DNA from: Psychrobacillus mangrovi
GTDB taxonomy: Bacteria; Bacillota; Bacilli; Bacillales_A; Planococcaceae
Assembly: GCF_037104765.1 (NCBI RefSeq)
Contig: NZ_JBAWSY010000002.1
Span: forward strand, 248,001-312,000
Length of the DNA: 64,000 nucleotides
Reading direction: 5' to 3'
Positions 17,674 through 25,663 of the stretch are shown in pieces. The notes under the pieces were generated by a model, which saw only the letters and a list, made by a program, of their open reading frames with translations, did no database searches and was not told the origin of the DNA. Position 1 is the stretch's first letter; each line of letters opens with the position of its first letter. Made by a program: the position numbers and the translations under genes.

Positions 17674-18027
17674 TCATTTTCCGTTGATTGTTCCATCCAT
17701 GTTATTGTTGTTATTGTTGTTAATGCCATTATTTCCGTTGATGCCATTGTTTCTGTTGTTGTCGTTGTCTCCGATTTTGCCATCGTTACCGTGGTCAACG
17801 TTATCATTAAGGTCTAAATCGTTACGGTTATTAGTATTTGTTCCACCCATACCATGTCCGTTTGTACCATTATAATTGTTATTATTCCCGCCAGGTGTGA
17901 CATTGTTCACTCCCTCTCGAACTTCTTGCATTGGAGTTTCATTATCGTTTGGAACTCCATTATTGTTATTACATCCAACTAATAATAATGCACTCAATGC
18001 TACAGCAGGAACGGCTTTTTTCCACAT
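17674..18027 (-). CDS. Asn/Gly-rich lipoprotein, paralog 2
   Basis: A 117-residue paralog with signal peptide MWKKAVPAVALSALLLVGC. The mature chain has the shared ETPMQEVREGVN motif after the lipobox, then long Asn-rich runs. Unlike paralogs 3 and 4 it lacks the KQK-KEITK tail: the frame stops at TINGK just before a remnant that reads LTK. It uses the same conserved upstream leader as paralogs 3 and 4. Confidence 0.75.
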   Translation of the reverse strand: MWKKAVPAVALSALLLVGCNNNNGVPNDNETPMQEVREGVNNVTPGGNNNNYNGTNGHGMGGTNTNNRNDLDLNDNVDHGNDGKIGDNDNNRNNGINGNNGINNNNNNNMDGTINGK

Positions 18028-18130
18028 AAAAAAATTCCTCCTTTCTGGATATTGTTCATCACACTATGGTGACTTACAATAGGTTATCCAGGAAAGGAAG
18101 GAACTATCCTATGGCAATAATGCCTGTTTT

Positions 18131-18484
18131 TTACTTCGTTATTTCTTTTACTTTTTGTTTTGTCGTTTGACCATTATAGTTGTTTGCGTTCGGAACAGTC
18201 TCGTCATTTACTCCATTATTAGTACCGGTACCCGCACCACCATTATAGCCAGCCGGATTGTTGTTTAGGCCATTATTATTGTAATTGTCGTTGGCATTAG
18301 TTCCACCTGTTCCATTTATTCCGTTGCGATTGTTATTGTTCATATTTGGTGTAAGGTCATTCACACCTTCTCGAACTTCTTGCATAGGTGTTTCAGTTTT
18401 ATTCGGAGCTGCATTATCGTTATTATTACATCCCACCAATAAAAATGAGCTTAATGCTACAACTGGAACAGCTTTTTTCCACAT
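18131..18484 (-). CDS. Asn/Gly-rich lipoprotein, paralog 3
   Basis: A 117-residue paralog with signal peptide MWKKAVPVVALSSFLLVGC and lipobox. It carries the ETPMQEVREGVNDLTP motif, an Asn/Gly/Thr-rich middle and the complete tail QTTKQKVKEITK. It is the best-preserved family member here. AAAGGAGGAATTTTT precedes the start. Tandem position and matching upstream leaders indicate duplication in place. Confidence 0.78.
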   Translation of the reverse strand: MWKKAVPVVALSSFLLVGCNNNDNAAPNKTETPMQEVREGVNDLTPNMNNNNRNGINGTGGTNANDNYNNNGLNNNPAGYNGGAGTGTNNGVNDETVPNANNYNGQTTKQKVKEITK

Positions 18485-18622
18485 TAAAAATTCCTCCTTT
18501 CTGGATTATGTTCATCACACTATGGTGACTAACAATAGATTGCTCCGGAAAGGAAAGAAGTATCCTATGGCAATAAAACCTGTTTTTTCATTTCTTTAAT
18601 GACCTACACCTTTCAGAAGGTA

Positions 18623-18868
18623 TTACTTCGTTATTTCTTTTATCTTTTGTTTATACATTTGACCTGAATCGTTATTTACATTCGGAACTAAGTCTTCATT
18701 GATACCTTAACCATTGTTATCATACACATCATGTGTGAGGTCGTTTACATTCTCATGAAATTCTTCCATCGGTGTTTCGTTATTATTCGGAGCTGCATTA
18801 TTATTGTAATTACAACCAACCAATAAGAAGGAACTCATTGCTAATGTAAGAACGACTTTTTTCCACAT
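18623..18868 (-). pseudogene. Asn-rich lipoprotein, paralog 4, interrupted by a stop
   Basis: The gene starts with the family signal peptide (MWKKVVLTLAMSSFLLVGC) and shared motif (ETPMEEFHENVNDLTHD). It runs into an in-frame TAA at 18707-18709 after DVYDNNG. The same frame then continues with GINEDLVPNVNND and the family tail MYKQKIKEITK before a second stop at 18623. The middle is shorter than in paralogs 2 and 3, indicating an internal deletion as well. I read this as a decayed copy. Confidence 0.75.
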
Positions 18869-18988
18869 AAAAAAAATCCTCCTTTCTGGATTATGTTCAT
18901 CACACATGGTGATTTACGATAGATTGTCCAGGAAAGGAAGGAAGTATTCCGTGGCATTAATGCCGTTTTTTCATTGAAATATGAAAGA

Positions 18989-19017
18989 AGTATATCCCTC
19001 TCTTAAAGCGGGATACT
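18989..19017 (-). terminator. Probable terminator of the fabZ transcript
   Basis: AGTATATCCC pairs with GGGATACT across an 11-nt loop, with one bulge. The minus strand continues TTCTTTC. It lies directly after the fabZ stop codon. Confidence 0.45.
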
Positions 19018-19018
19018 A

Positions 19019-19459
19019 TTATTGATTCTCTACTACTGGTCCTAAAGCGAAAAGGATGTCAGCTTCACAAACAAGTTCACCGTCTACTGTTGCGATTCCG
19101 TGTCCTTTACCCATCGCTCCACGTAGTTTAACTAGTTCTACTTCTAATTTTAATTGATCACCCGGTTTAACTTGGCGTTTAAATCTGCAATTATCGATAC
19201 CAGTGAAAAAAGCGAGTCTTCCTTTATTTTCAGGAATTTGTAGAACTGCTACTGCTCCAACTTGTGCTAAAGCCTCTACTATTAATACTCCTGGCATTAC
19301 TGGGTACCCCGGGAAATGCCCATTAAAAAATTCTTCATTGATTGTCACATTTTTAAGACCAACTGCTCGTTTTCCTTCTTCTACTTCAAGAATTCGATCA
19401 ATCATTAAAAATGGATAACGATGAGGTAAAATTGCTTGTACTTGCTCTGTTGTTAACAT
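19019..19459 (-). CDS. fabZ: 3-hydroxyacyl-ACP dehydratase FabZ
   Basis: A 146-residue hot-dog-fold enzyme that dehydrates 3-hydroxyacyl-ACP in type II fatty acid synthesis. His48 in GHFPGYPVMPGV and Glu62 in VEALAQ are the catalytic residues. The N-terminal ILPHRYPFLMIDR is diagnostic. Position after flhO-flhP matches B. subtilis ywpB. AGGGAAAC precedes the start. Full length. Confidence 0.95.
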   Translation of the reverse strand: MLTTEQVQAILPHRYPFLMIDRILEVEEGKRAVGLKNVTINEEFFNGHFPGYPVMPGVLIVEALAQVGAVAVLQIPENKGRLAFFTGIDNCRFKRQVKPGDQLKLEVELVKLRGAMGKGHGIATVDGELVCEADILFALGPVVENQ

Positions 19460-19478
19460 GGTTTCCCTCCGGTATTCA

Positions 19479-19745
19479 CTATTTGCCGTCTTTTATATCA
19501 AAAATATGCTGATACGTTTCCCATTTAAGTGCATCTTTCGCTGATCCTTCTCCAAGAACCCCGTACCCTACCATTAAACCAGCTGCAGCTGCTCCACCAA
19601 GGAGAGCGATGACTATTAGTATACGCAGCCATATAGGGAACATGCGAATTTGAACCCAATTGAATTTTTTCGTTTCAGTTTCGGCTTCTTTAGCTTTTTC
19701 TATCTTTCGTTGTTGTCTGCCAGAAATTTTAACTTCTTCTGTCAT
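19479..19745 (-). CDS. EpuA-type small membrane protein
   Basis: An 88-residue protein with a charged cytoplasmic N terminus (KISGRQQRKIEKAKEAE), one transmembrane helix (about 38-62) and a short external tail. It resembles the EpuA family, often annotated as an RNA polymerase beta subunit family protein. That name is misleading; there is no polymerase homology. It sits between flhP and fabZ, with gaps of 24 and 19 bp, so it is probably co-transcribed. Function unknown. Confidence 0.7.
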   Translation of the reverse strand: MTEEVKISGRQQRKIEKAKEAETETKKFNWVQIRMFPIWLRILIVIALLGGAAAAGLMVGYGVLGEGSAKDALKWETYQHIFDIKDGK

Positions 19746-19769
19746 GAGTCCAACTCCTTACGGATAAGA

Positions 19770-20609
19770 CTATCTTATCCCATTTATTAATCCAAGCATT
19801 TGGTCTGCAATCGTTATTGATCTTGCACTGAACTGATATGAACGTTGAGCTGTCATCAACTCGGTCATCTCTTTTGACATATCCACATTGGACATTTCCA
19901 ATACTTGATTCGTTAACGCTATCTCCCCACGACCAGCACCTTGAAGATCAGTTATCACATCTTGTGCATTTACACCTAACTCGGCCAAATTATTTGGCAA
20001 AGCAATGTACGTTTCAGAAAGCTGCTCCATTAGCTGAGGTTTTTGTAAAACCGAAACCGCTAATTCTCTTTGGACAGTAGTACCATCTGGATAATTTGCT
20101 GTTAGTACACCAGATTCGTTTACCGAAAAGCTTGATACGTTCTCTGGAATCGTAATTGCTTGTCCTTCTGCATCCGCAACTGGATAACCATCTCCTGTAA
20201 CAAGCATTAAGTTACCATTTTCCATAGGAGAAACATAAAATGCACCTTGACGGGTATAAGCCGTTTGCTGCCCATCTTCACCATTTGGCATTAAAACATT
20301 AAAATATTGCTTTGGTTCCTGAAAAGCAAAATCTAAATCACGACCTGTCGATTGGAGACTTCCTTGCTTCCAGTTCATCGACGCCTGTGCAAGCGACGCT
20401 CCGACACCATAACGGATTCCCACTGGAGATTGTCGGTCCACTTTGTCTAATTTGTCATTATTAAATTGTTGGTATAGAAGCTCTTGAAATTTAACATCTT
20501 TTGCTTTATAGCCATGGGTATTGGAGTTCGCAAGATTGTTTCCGATAATATCTATTTGACTTTGAAGCTGTGACATTGTGTTCGTAGCTGTAACCATTGT
20601 ACGTAGCAT
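19770..20609 (-). CDS. flhP: Flagellar hook-basal body protein FlhP
   Basis: A 279-residue FlgF/FlgG-family rod protein. The N-terminal motif (QIDIIGNNLANSNTHGYKA) and the C-terminal motif (LEMSNVDMSKEMTELMTAQRSYQFSA) are hallmarks of axial flagellar proteins. It is exported by the flagellar type III apparatus to form the distal rod. It is downstream of its paralog flhO, as in B. subtilis mbl-flhO-flhP. Confidence 0.92.
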   Translation of the reverse strand: MLRTMVTATNTMSQLQSQIDIIGNNLANSNTHGYKAKDVKFQELLYQQFNNDKLDKVDRQSPVGIRYGVGASLAQASMNWKQGSLQSTGRDLDFAFQEPKQYFNVLMPNGEDGQQTAYTRQGAFYVSPMENGNLMLVTGDGYPVADAEGQAITIPENVSSFSVNESGVLTANYPDGTTVQRELAVSVLQKPQLMEQLSETYIALPNNLAELGVNAQDVITDLQGAGRGEIALTNQVLEMSNVDMSKEMTELMTAQRSYQFSARSITIADQMLGLINGIR

Positions 20610-20655
20610 TTATGAGTGCCTCCTCTAAAAATTAGAAAGAAGAATGAATTTTACT

Positions 20656-20735
20656 TGTCTAGCTTTAGGCTCCTACGGAAAGCTCGTCGCAGAAGAACTT
20701 TGCCACGGCAAACTTTCTACTGCCGCATTTCTAAT
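20656..20735. repeat. Interspersed repeat fragment (GTCGCAGAAG family)
   Basis: TGTCTAGCTTTAGGCTCC followed by AAAGCTCGTCGCAGAAG resembles 62753-62790 (TGTCCAGACTCCAGCG, AAAGCTGTCGCAGAAG). The fragment fills the flhO-flhP gap and runs to the end of flhO. Confidence 0.5.
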
Positions 20736-21570
20736 TCACGCGTCCTACTTCATTCACTGCTTTTTGCATACTTTGGTCGTATGCTTGCAGTACTTTTTGA
20801 TTTGCTTCAAAAGCACGGTATGCTGTTAACATTTCCGTCATCGTTTTAGCAGAATCTACATTGGAACGTTCGATATATCCTTGTTGCATCGAAAAACTAA
20901 CGTTTTCCGTATCGTAAGCAGAAGGCAAGTTTGTGCCGTCCGCTGTTTTAAATAAACCATTGTCTTGTTTGATCAAAGTTTCAGGCTGAGAAGCAAAGGA
21001 AACACCGATTTGCCCGATAGCCGCATCATTCACATAAATCTGCCCATCACCTGCAACCCGGAAATCATCATTTTGAAGCTGAATACGTTGCCCGTTTGAA
21101 TCGAGAATATATAACCCTTGAGGATTTGTTAAAAATCCTTCTGCATCTAATGTGAAGCTCCCATTACGAGTGTACGCTTCTCCTTCCACTGGATGCTGTA
21201 AACGATAAAAAATGGCACCTGTTTGCCCCGTTTCTGCATCTTCAGGTAGTAAACCATCAATCAATGAAATATCCGTATTTAAGCCAGTTTCTTGAAGCTG
21301 ACCTTGCTGCATTAAAGCGATTGTTTCTTGCATATATACTCCAGTGCTTACTGCTCCAACACCTGTTGCATACTTCCCGTTGATAGGGGCTTCAGTTGGT
21401 ATATTAGAAGGTCCTAATTTGGATAAAAACATTTCTGGGAAAGATCTAATTACGGATTGATCGGCTTTATATCCAGGCGTATTTGCATTTGCCATATTAT
21501 TTGTAAGTAATTCCGTTCTACGCTGTTGCGCAATCATTCCGGATGCAACTGTATGAAATCCACGAAACAT
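20731..21570 (-). CDS. flhO: Flagellar hook-basal body protein FlhO
   Basis: A 279-residue paralog of FlhP with the same architecture: N-terminal RRTELLTNNMANANTPGYKA and C-terminal YIERSNVDSAKTMTEMLTAYR. It is predicted to be a rod component. It starts 42 bp after mbl. The junction with flhP carries an interspersed repeat, so the two may be less tightly coupled than in B. subtilis. Confidence 0.92.
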   Translation of the reverse strand: MFRGFHTVASGMIAQQRRTELLTNNMANANTPGYKADQSVIRSFPEMFLSKLGPSNIPTEAPINGKYATGVGAVSTGVYMQETIALMQQGQLQETGLNTDISLIDGLLPEDAETGQTGAIFYRLQHPVEGEAYTRNGSFTLDAEGFLTNPQGLYILDSNGQRIQLQNDDFRVAGDGQIYVNDAAIGQIGVSFASQPETLIKQDNGLFKTADGTNLPSAYDTENVSFSMQQGYIERSNVDSAKTMTEMLTAYRAFEANQKVLQAYDQSMQKAVNEVGRVN

Positions 21571-21612
21571 TAGAAGGCCTCCACTCTTTTGTCCAGCTGC
21601 AACAACAGCTAG

Positions 21613-22605
21613 TTATCTTCTTGAGATTTTATCAATATTATCTAACATGATTCCCGTGCCTATTGCTACACAATCCATAGGGTGCTCAGCTACAAATACT
21701 GGAACTTTCAATTCTTCTACTAGAAGATGATCCATTCCATGTAAAAGTGCTCCCCCACCAGTAATGATTACGCCACGGTCAATTATATCGGCCGATAATT
21801 CAGGCGGAGTCTTTTCTAGAACATTTTTTGCAGCTTGTACAATAACTGAAACTGATTCGCGTAACGCTTTTTCAATTTCTTCTGAACGAATGGTAATCGT
21901 TCTTGGAAGACCAGTCACCATATCACGGCCACGAATATCCATCTCTTCATGACGGCTATTTGGGAATACTGTACCGATCGTAATTTTAATGTTTTCCGCT
22001 GTACGTTCCCCTATTAAGAGCTTGTACTCTTTTTTAATGTATTGAAGGATGTCATTATCGAAAACATCTCCGGCAATTTTAATAGATTCAGAAGTAACGA
22101 TGTCTCCCATCGAAAGTACAGCTACATCAGTTGTACCCCCACCGATATCGACAACCATATTACCGCTTGGTTGGAAAATATCCATCCCTGCTCCAATTGC
22201 AGCAACTTTAGGTTCCTCTTCCAAATACACTTTTTTACCGCCCGATTTTTCTGCTGCTTCTCGAATTGCTTTCTGTTCTACACTTGTAATGTTTGTAGGA
22301 CAACAAATTAAAATGCGAGGCTTAGATAGAAATCCTTTTACGTTTAATTTGTTAATAAAATGCTTTAGCATGGCTTCTGTCACATCAAAATCAGCAATTA
22401 CTCCATCTTTTAGTGGACGAATAGCTACGATATTTCCTGGTGTTCTACCTACCATTTGACGTGCTTCTTCTCCAACTGCAAGCACTCTGTTTGAACTTTT
22501 ATCTATAGCAACAACGGATGGTTCGTTTAAAACAATCCCTTTACCTTTTACATGAATTAATACGTTCGCTGTACCTAAGTCAATTCCTATATCCTTCGCA
22601 AACAT
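21613..22605 (-). CDS. mbl: MreB-like cell-shape protein Mbl
   Basis: A 330-residue bacterial actin. Phosphate-1 motif IGIDLGTANVLIHVKGKG, phosphate-2 motif VVDIGGGTTDVAVLS and the adenosine motif ITGGGALLHG are all present. It guides peptidoglycan synthesis along the cylinder. Synteny (spoIIID upstream, flhO downstream) identifies Mbl rather than MreB or MreBH. The frame can start at TTG 22611, but the ATG at 22605 gives the family N terminus MFAKDIGIDLG. Confidence 0.95.
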   Translation of the reverse strand: MFAKDIGIDLGTANVLIHVKGKGIVLNEPSVVAIDKSSNRVLAVGEEARQMVGRTPGNIVAIRPLKDGVIADFDVTEAMLKHFINKLNVKGFLSKPRILICCPTNITSVEQKAIREAAEKSGGKKVYLEEEPKVAAIGAGMDIFQPSGNMVVDIGGGTTDVAVLSMGDIVTSESIKIAGDVFDNDILQYIKKEYKLLIGERTAENIKITIGTVFPNSRHEEMDIRGRDMVTGLPRTITIRSEEIEKALRESVSVIVQAAKNVLEKTPPELSADIIDRGVIITGGGALLHGMDHLLVEELKVPVFVAEHPMDCVAIGTGIMLDNIDKISRR

Positions 22606-23108
22606 TACCAATGTTTCTCCTTCCCTGCCTAAACCTTTTTATATGTATAATTCCATACGTCTCTAACTTATAATTTTAACACAGTTTTGACATAAAAACA
22701 CTTTTTTTATTGACAAATAAACCCCTACTATTCTCCCTGTTTTTGTTATTTATACATTTTTCGAAGTAATTTAATAGTTCCTTGTGACTAGTTCTATATC
22801 AATTGAGTAACGGAATTAATTTCTAGTTAAACAGTCCGTTCGGAAGAGTGATTAAAAATGTTCTAGCAGTGATTATTATTATGAGTTAGCTAGTTTTGTT
22901 TGGAATTATTTTACTCAATATGTTACGAATTGTCAGAACGAGACCAGTTCAGTGACAAGCGAGACCAATCACAGCCTAACCGAGATCAATTTCATTTTAA
23001 CCAAGACCATTTCCATGCTAACCAAGACCATTTCTCACAATAAAGAATCTACTTCTATATTAAACAGGAACACTTCTTTATTTCATTCAAAGAAAAAAGC
23101 CGTGATTG
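22606..23108. other. Intergenic region upstream of mbl, with repeat locus 3
   Basis: The first 330 bases upstream of mbl are AT-rich with no recognisable gene or clear promoter. The distal part is GGTCTCG repeat locus 3 (22934-23050). Confidence 0.6.
22934..23050 (-). repeat. GGTCTCG repeat locus 3
   Basis: Five GAGACC/AAGACC/GAGATC units at 21-bp intervals. Read on the minus strand they begin with ATTCTTTATTGTGAGAAATGG just downstream of the spoIIID terminator. Confidence 0.8.
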
Positions 23109-23120
23109 TTACAAATCACG
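23101..23120 (-). terminator. spoIIID terminator
   Basis: CGTGATT / AATCACG is followed on the minus strand by GGCTTTTTTC. The spoIIID stop codon lies in the loop. Confidence 0.85.
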
Positions 23121-23384
23121 ACCTTTCCCATCTTCCTTTTTAGTTTTCCATTTTCGTTTCGTTGCCTCTCCACCGCGTAAATGCCTGACCGATTTATGAT
23201 ACGCAAGTATTTCTTTGACCTCTTTTGCCATTTGAGGATCCACTAAATGGAGCCTCTCCGTCAAGTCCTTATGAACAGTGCTTTTAGAGTGTCCGGTCGT
23301 GCTCGCGATGGCACGGACAGTTTTCTTTGTTTCAATTACCATTTCACCTAAACGTATGCATCTATGACGTATCGTTTCGTGCAC
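23109..23384 (-). CDS. spoIIID: Sporulation transcription factor SpoIIID
   Basis: A 91-residue DNA-binding protein controlling mother-cell gene expression with sigma-E and sigma-K. The helix-turn-helix lies at about 20-45 (KKTVRAIASTTGHSKSTVHKDLTERL), and the conserved basic C-terminal region YHKSVRHLRGGEATKRKWK follows. It starts with GTG, preceded by AAAGGAAGA. Homologs also begin MH. An upstream small frame overlaps this start (see 23362-23433). Confidence 0.95.
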   Translation of the reverse strand: MHETIRHRCIRLGEMVIETKKTVRAIASTTGHSKSTVHKDLTERLHLVDPQMAKEVKEILAYHKSVRHLRGGEATKRKWKTKKEDGKGRDL

Positions 23385-23433
23385 TAACTCTTCCTTTCGT
23401 TAGTAAAGGAACACTTTCCATCACTTTATGCAT
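23362..23433 (-). CDS. Possible usd-like upstream ORF overlapping spoIIID
   Basis: A 23-codon frame (starting MHKVMESVPLLTKGR) begins 49 bp upstream of the spoIIID GTG and ends 20 bp inside spoIIID in another frame. In B. subtilis, spoIIID translation depends on a small upstream ORF, usd, which makes this position suggestive. No strong Shine-Dalgarno precedes the ATG, so I give low confidence. The link to usd is by position, not by aligned sequence. Confidence 0.3.
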   Translation of the reverse strand: MHKVMESVPLLTKGRVSARNDTS

Positions 23434-23497
23434 TCGTAAAGGTTTTTATGAATTCCAAATTCGACCTGGGGAATTTACTTCAGCAAAACGCAGAAAA

Positions 23498-23525
23498 GAC
23501 TACATCGAATTTATTCAATGTAGTC
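23498..23525 (-). terminator. Hairpin after spoIIQ, probable terminator
   Basis: GACTACAT / ATGTAGTC with additional inner GAA/TTC pairs is followed by TTTTCTG on the minus strand. It lies 96 bp downstream of the spoIIQ stop. Confidence 0.65.
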
Positions 23526-23620
23526 CCAACGATCATCCTCTGAAGGCTCTAGCCAACCAAGATGCTTAGTACTCAGGCGTCGCCAGAGTTCCCCAATAAA
23601 ATACTTTTCTCACATAAGAT

Positions 23621-24277
23621 TTAAAACGCTAGTAATGATTCCGGATTGATGAGGATACCCTCTTCGTTATAAACTTCAAATTGCAAGTGAACACCTGCAG
23701 TAGGGTTCCATTCATTTTCAGATGAAGTTGCAAGTGCTTGTCCTTGCTCCACAACATCTCCTACTTTTACTAGAATGCCAGTGACAGAGCGATATTTTGT
23801 TTGCATACCATTTGCATGAGATAAGACGATTTCATCTCCTACAAAAGGATCTACATTGACTTCTTCAACTTTTCCACTCATAGCTGCAACAACTTCGAAT
23901 GGTTCTCCATTCATCGACAGGGATACACCCGTATTTGCTACGTATGTTTGATTGAACACGAGTAATGATTTTTCACGTGTCGCTTCGTCTGCTTCCATGT
24001 CATAATAGTGCTGTACGATTTCCATGCTATCCAACAAAGTTTCTTTGAAAGGATATTTCATAGATTCTGCTTGTGCATTCGTTTCGATAGTTACTTTGTC
24101 TTTACCAGCATCGGTCCATTTAGACTCCCCTGCTGTATCCGTGTCAACAAACACGTTGTACCCCCAAATCATTCCAACGAATGCTACCGAAAACCCCGCA
24201 TAAATTAGTGGCCAAAACCACGGTTTCTTCGGATTTTTATTCTTCTGAGAAGGCTTGTTTGATTGTTCTTCTCTCAT
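23621..24277 (-). CDS. spoIIQ: Stage II sporulation protein SpoIIQ
   Basis: A 218-residue forespore membrane protein with one transmembrane helix (about 18-40) and an external LytM-like domain (about 110-215). SpoIIQ forms the channel with mother-cell SpoIIIAH during engulfment. Zinc-ligand positions are degenerate: NTGVSLS replaces the usual HxGxD motif, and HLQ replaces HxH. It therefore should be a structural, not enzymatic, domain, as in B. subtilis. GAGGTG lies 7 nt before the ATG at 24277; the frame extends to 24307 without support. Confidence 0.9.
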   Translation of the reverse strand: MREEQSNKPSQKNKNPKKPWFWPLIYAGFSVAFVGMIWGYNVFVDTDTAGESKWTDAGKDKVTIETNAQAESMKYPFKETLLDSMEIVQHYYDMEADEATREKSLLVFNQTYVANTGVSLSMNGEPFEVVAAMSGKVEEVNVDPFVGDEIVLSHANGMQTKYRSVTGILVKVGDVVEQGQALATSSENEWNPTAGVHLQFEVYNEEGILINPESLLAF

Positions 24278-24287
24278 TTTCATCACC

Positions 24288-25250
24288 TCAATTGCTATTC
24301 TTTGCATTTGAAGGAGATTTTAAACATGTTAAAAAACTTTTTATTTTTGTTCCTTTATAATAGTGAAGGAGAATGTCGTGAGCACCTACTGAATTGTGGG
24401 CCAGTACCTCTGCGCCATACTGGCTCATTCCAACTCCATGTCCATATCCGACCGTATCTACTATCACTTTATCATTCTTAAAAGTAACTTCGAAATCCGT
24501 TGATGGTAATCCCAATAATGTACGAACTTCACGACCTGTCCATGTTTTGCCATTCATTTGAACAGACTCTACTCGATCAGAATCCGTCTTCGTCACTTGA
24601 AATGTTTTCACTATACTTTCAGACCATTGCAATCCAAAAGCATTTGCCCATTCACTCTTTGTATACTCAAACTGCTTATTTACATTTGGTGCAAATAGCT
24701 CTTCCTCTTTACTAGGAACAGAAACTAAATACGGAATCGTATATCCGCTATAATTTTCTGCGCTCTCTGTTTGTCCATTACTAGTCGAAAAGAACATTGC
24801 AGTGATTAGCTGGTCCTTATAAACAATAATTTCTCCTTCAGTAGAAGCGACAACATCACGGAGTTTTTCCTCATATTCTTCGAAGGATGCTCCCCATTTT
24901 TTCTTACGCTCTTCTTCGCTTGCATACACTTGCTTCTGAACCGTTTTGTCAATAGGTGTTTCCCCATAATTCGTCTCGCGCAACACATACGTCCGAGCAG
25001 CAATAGATTGTGCTTTTAAAGCCTCTTCATGAAAGGAAATTGGCATCTCCGCAGCTACAACTCCTAAAACGTACGTTTCGAGAGGAATTTTCTGTTGTTC
25101 CCCTTTCACTTCGATTAGTATTGGACATTCAATTTCAAAATCTAGTTCCAATGCAGGTGGTGATTTTGCGTCATGCTTTTCTTTGATTAATAAGAACGGT
25201 AATAACAAGAGGCATATGACAATGAATAATAAGAGTATGTTTTGTTTCAT
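24288..25250 (-). CDS. spoIID: Stage II sporulation protein SpoIID
   Basis: A 320-residue lytic transglycosylase that cleaves glycan strands during engulfment with SpoIIM and SpoIIP. An N-terminal membrane anchor (2-24) precedes the SpoIID domain, with ETYVLGVVAAEMP, EALKAQSIAARTYV (catalytic Glu near 81) and GYGHGVGMSQYGA. The frame opens with TTG at 25289, but the ATG at 25250 gives the usual MKQ start. Neither has a strong RBS. It lies 10 bp upstream of spoIIQ, although B. subtilis keeps the two apart. Confidence 0.93.
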   Translation of the reverse strand: MKQNILLLFIVICLLLLPFLLIKEKHDAKSPPALELDFEIECPILIEVKGEQQKIPLETYVLGVVAAEMPISFHEEALKAQSIAARTYVLRETNYGETPIDKTVQKQVYASEEERKKKWGASFEEYEEKLRDVVASTEGEIIVYKDQLITAMFFSTSNGQTESAENYSGYTIPYLVSVPSKEEELFAPNVNKQFEYTKSEWANAFGLQWSESIVKTFQVTKTDSDRVESVQMNGKTWTGREVRTLLGLPSTDFEVTFKNDKVIVDTVGYGHGVGMSQYGAEVLAHNSVGAHDILLHYYKGTKIKSFLTCLKSPSNAKNSN

Positions 25251-25663
25251 AGAGGTACTATATGCGGGAGCTAGAGGGAAAATGAACAAGCTGTATTAAA
25301 GGTGATATAATCCGATGAGGAAATATTTAACATTAAATAACGTAATGTGGCACTTCAAGACCAATTGAAAGCAAACCGAGACTATTTATCAAATGTTCGA
25401 GACCATTTCGACACGAACCAAGACCAATTTGGATAAAGCCGAGACCATTTCTCTAAGTAAAGAGTTGGCTTAAAGTGAGATAGATAATGCAATAAAAAAA
25501 TATTTTTATTATTAAGCTAACCAAGAATTTGATTTTAGAACGATATTTTAATCAACAATTAAATTTTGGAGCCTAAAAAGGCCTAAAATGCCCAAAAACA
25601 CGCACTAAAATGGGAATTATGCACTTTAAAGAAAATATGATAATCTAAATTTGAGGTGATCAT
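25251..25663. other. Divergent intergenic region with repeat locus 4
   Basis: It separates spoIID from the NERD gene. It contains GGTCTCG repeat locus 4 (25348-25466), then an AT-rich stretch with no gene. No confident sigma-E promoter for spoIID could be picked by eye. Confidence 0.6.
25348..25466 (-). repeat. GGTCTCG repeat locus 4
   Basis: Minus-strand reading: AACTCTTTACTTAGAGAAATGG, five 21-bp GGTCTCG/GGTCTTG units, then GGTCTTGAAGTGCCA. Both the 5' and 3' boundary motifs are therefore present. Confidence 0.85.

Noticed and set aside
23327..23569. 80-codon plus-strand frame between spoIIQ and spoIIID
   Set aside because: It is antisense to spoIIID and to the spoIIQ terminator, without RBS. 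The minus-strand reading of the same region is more coherent.
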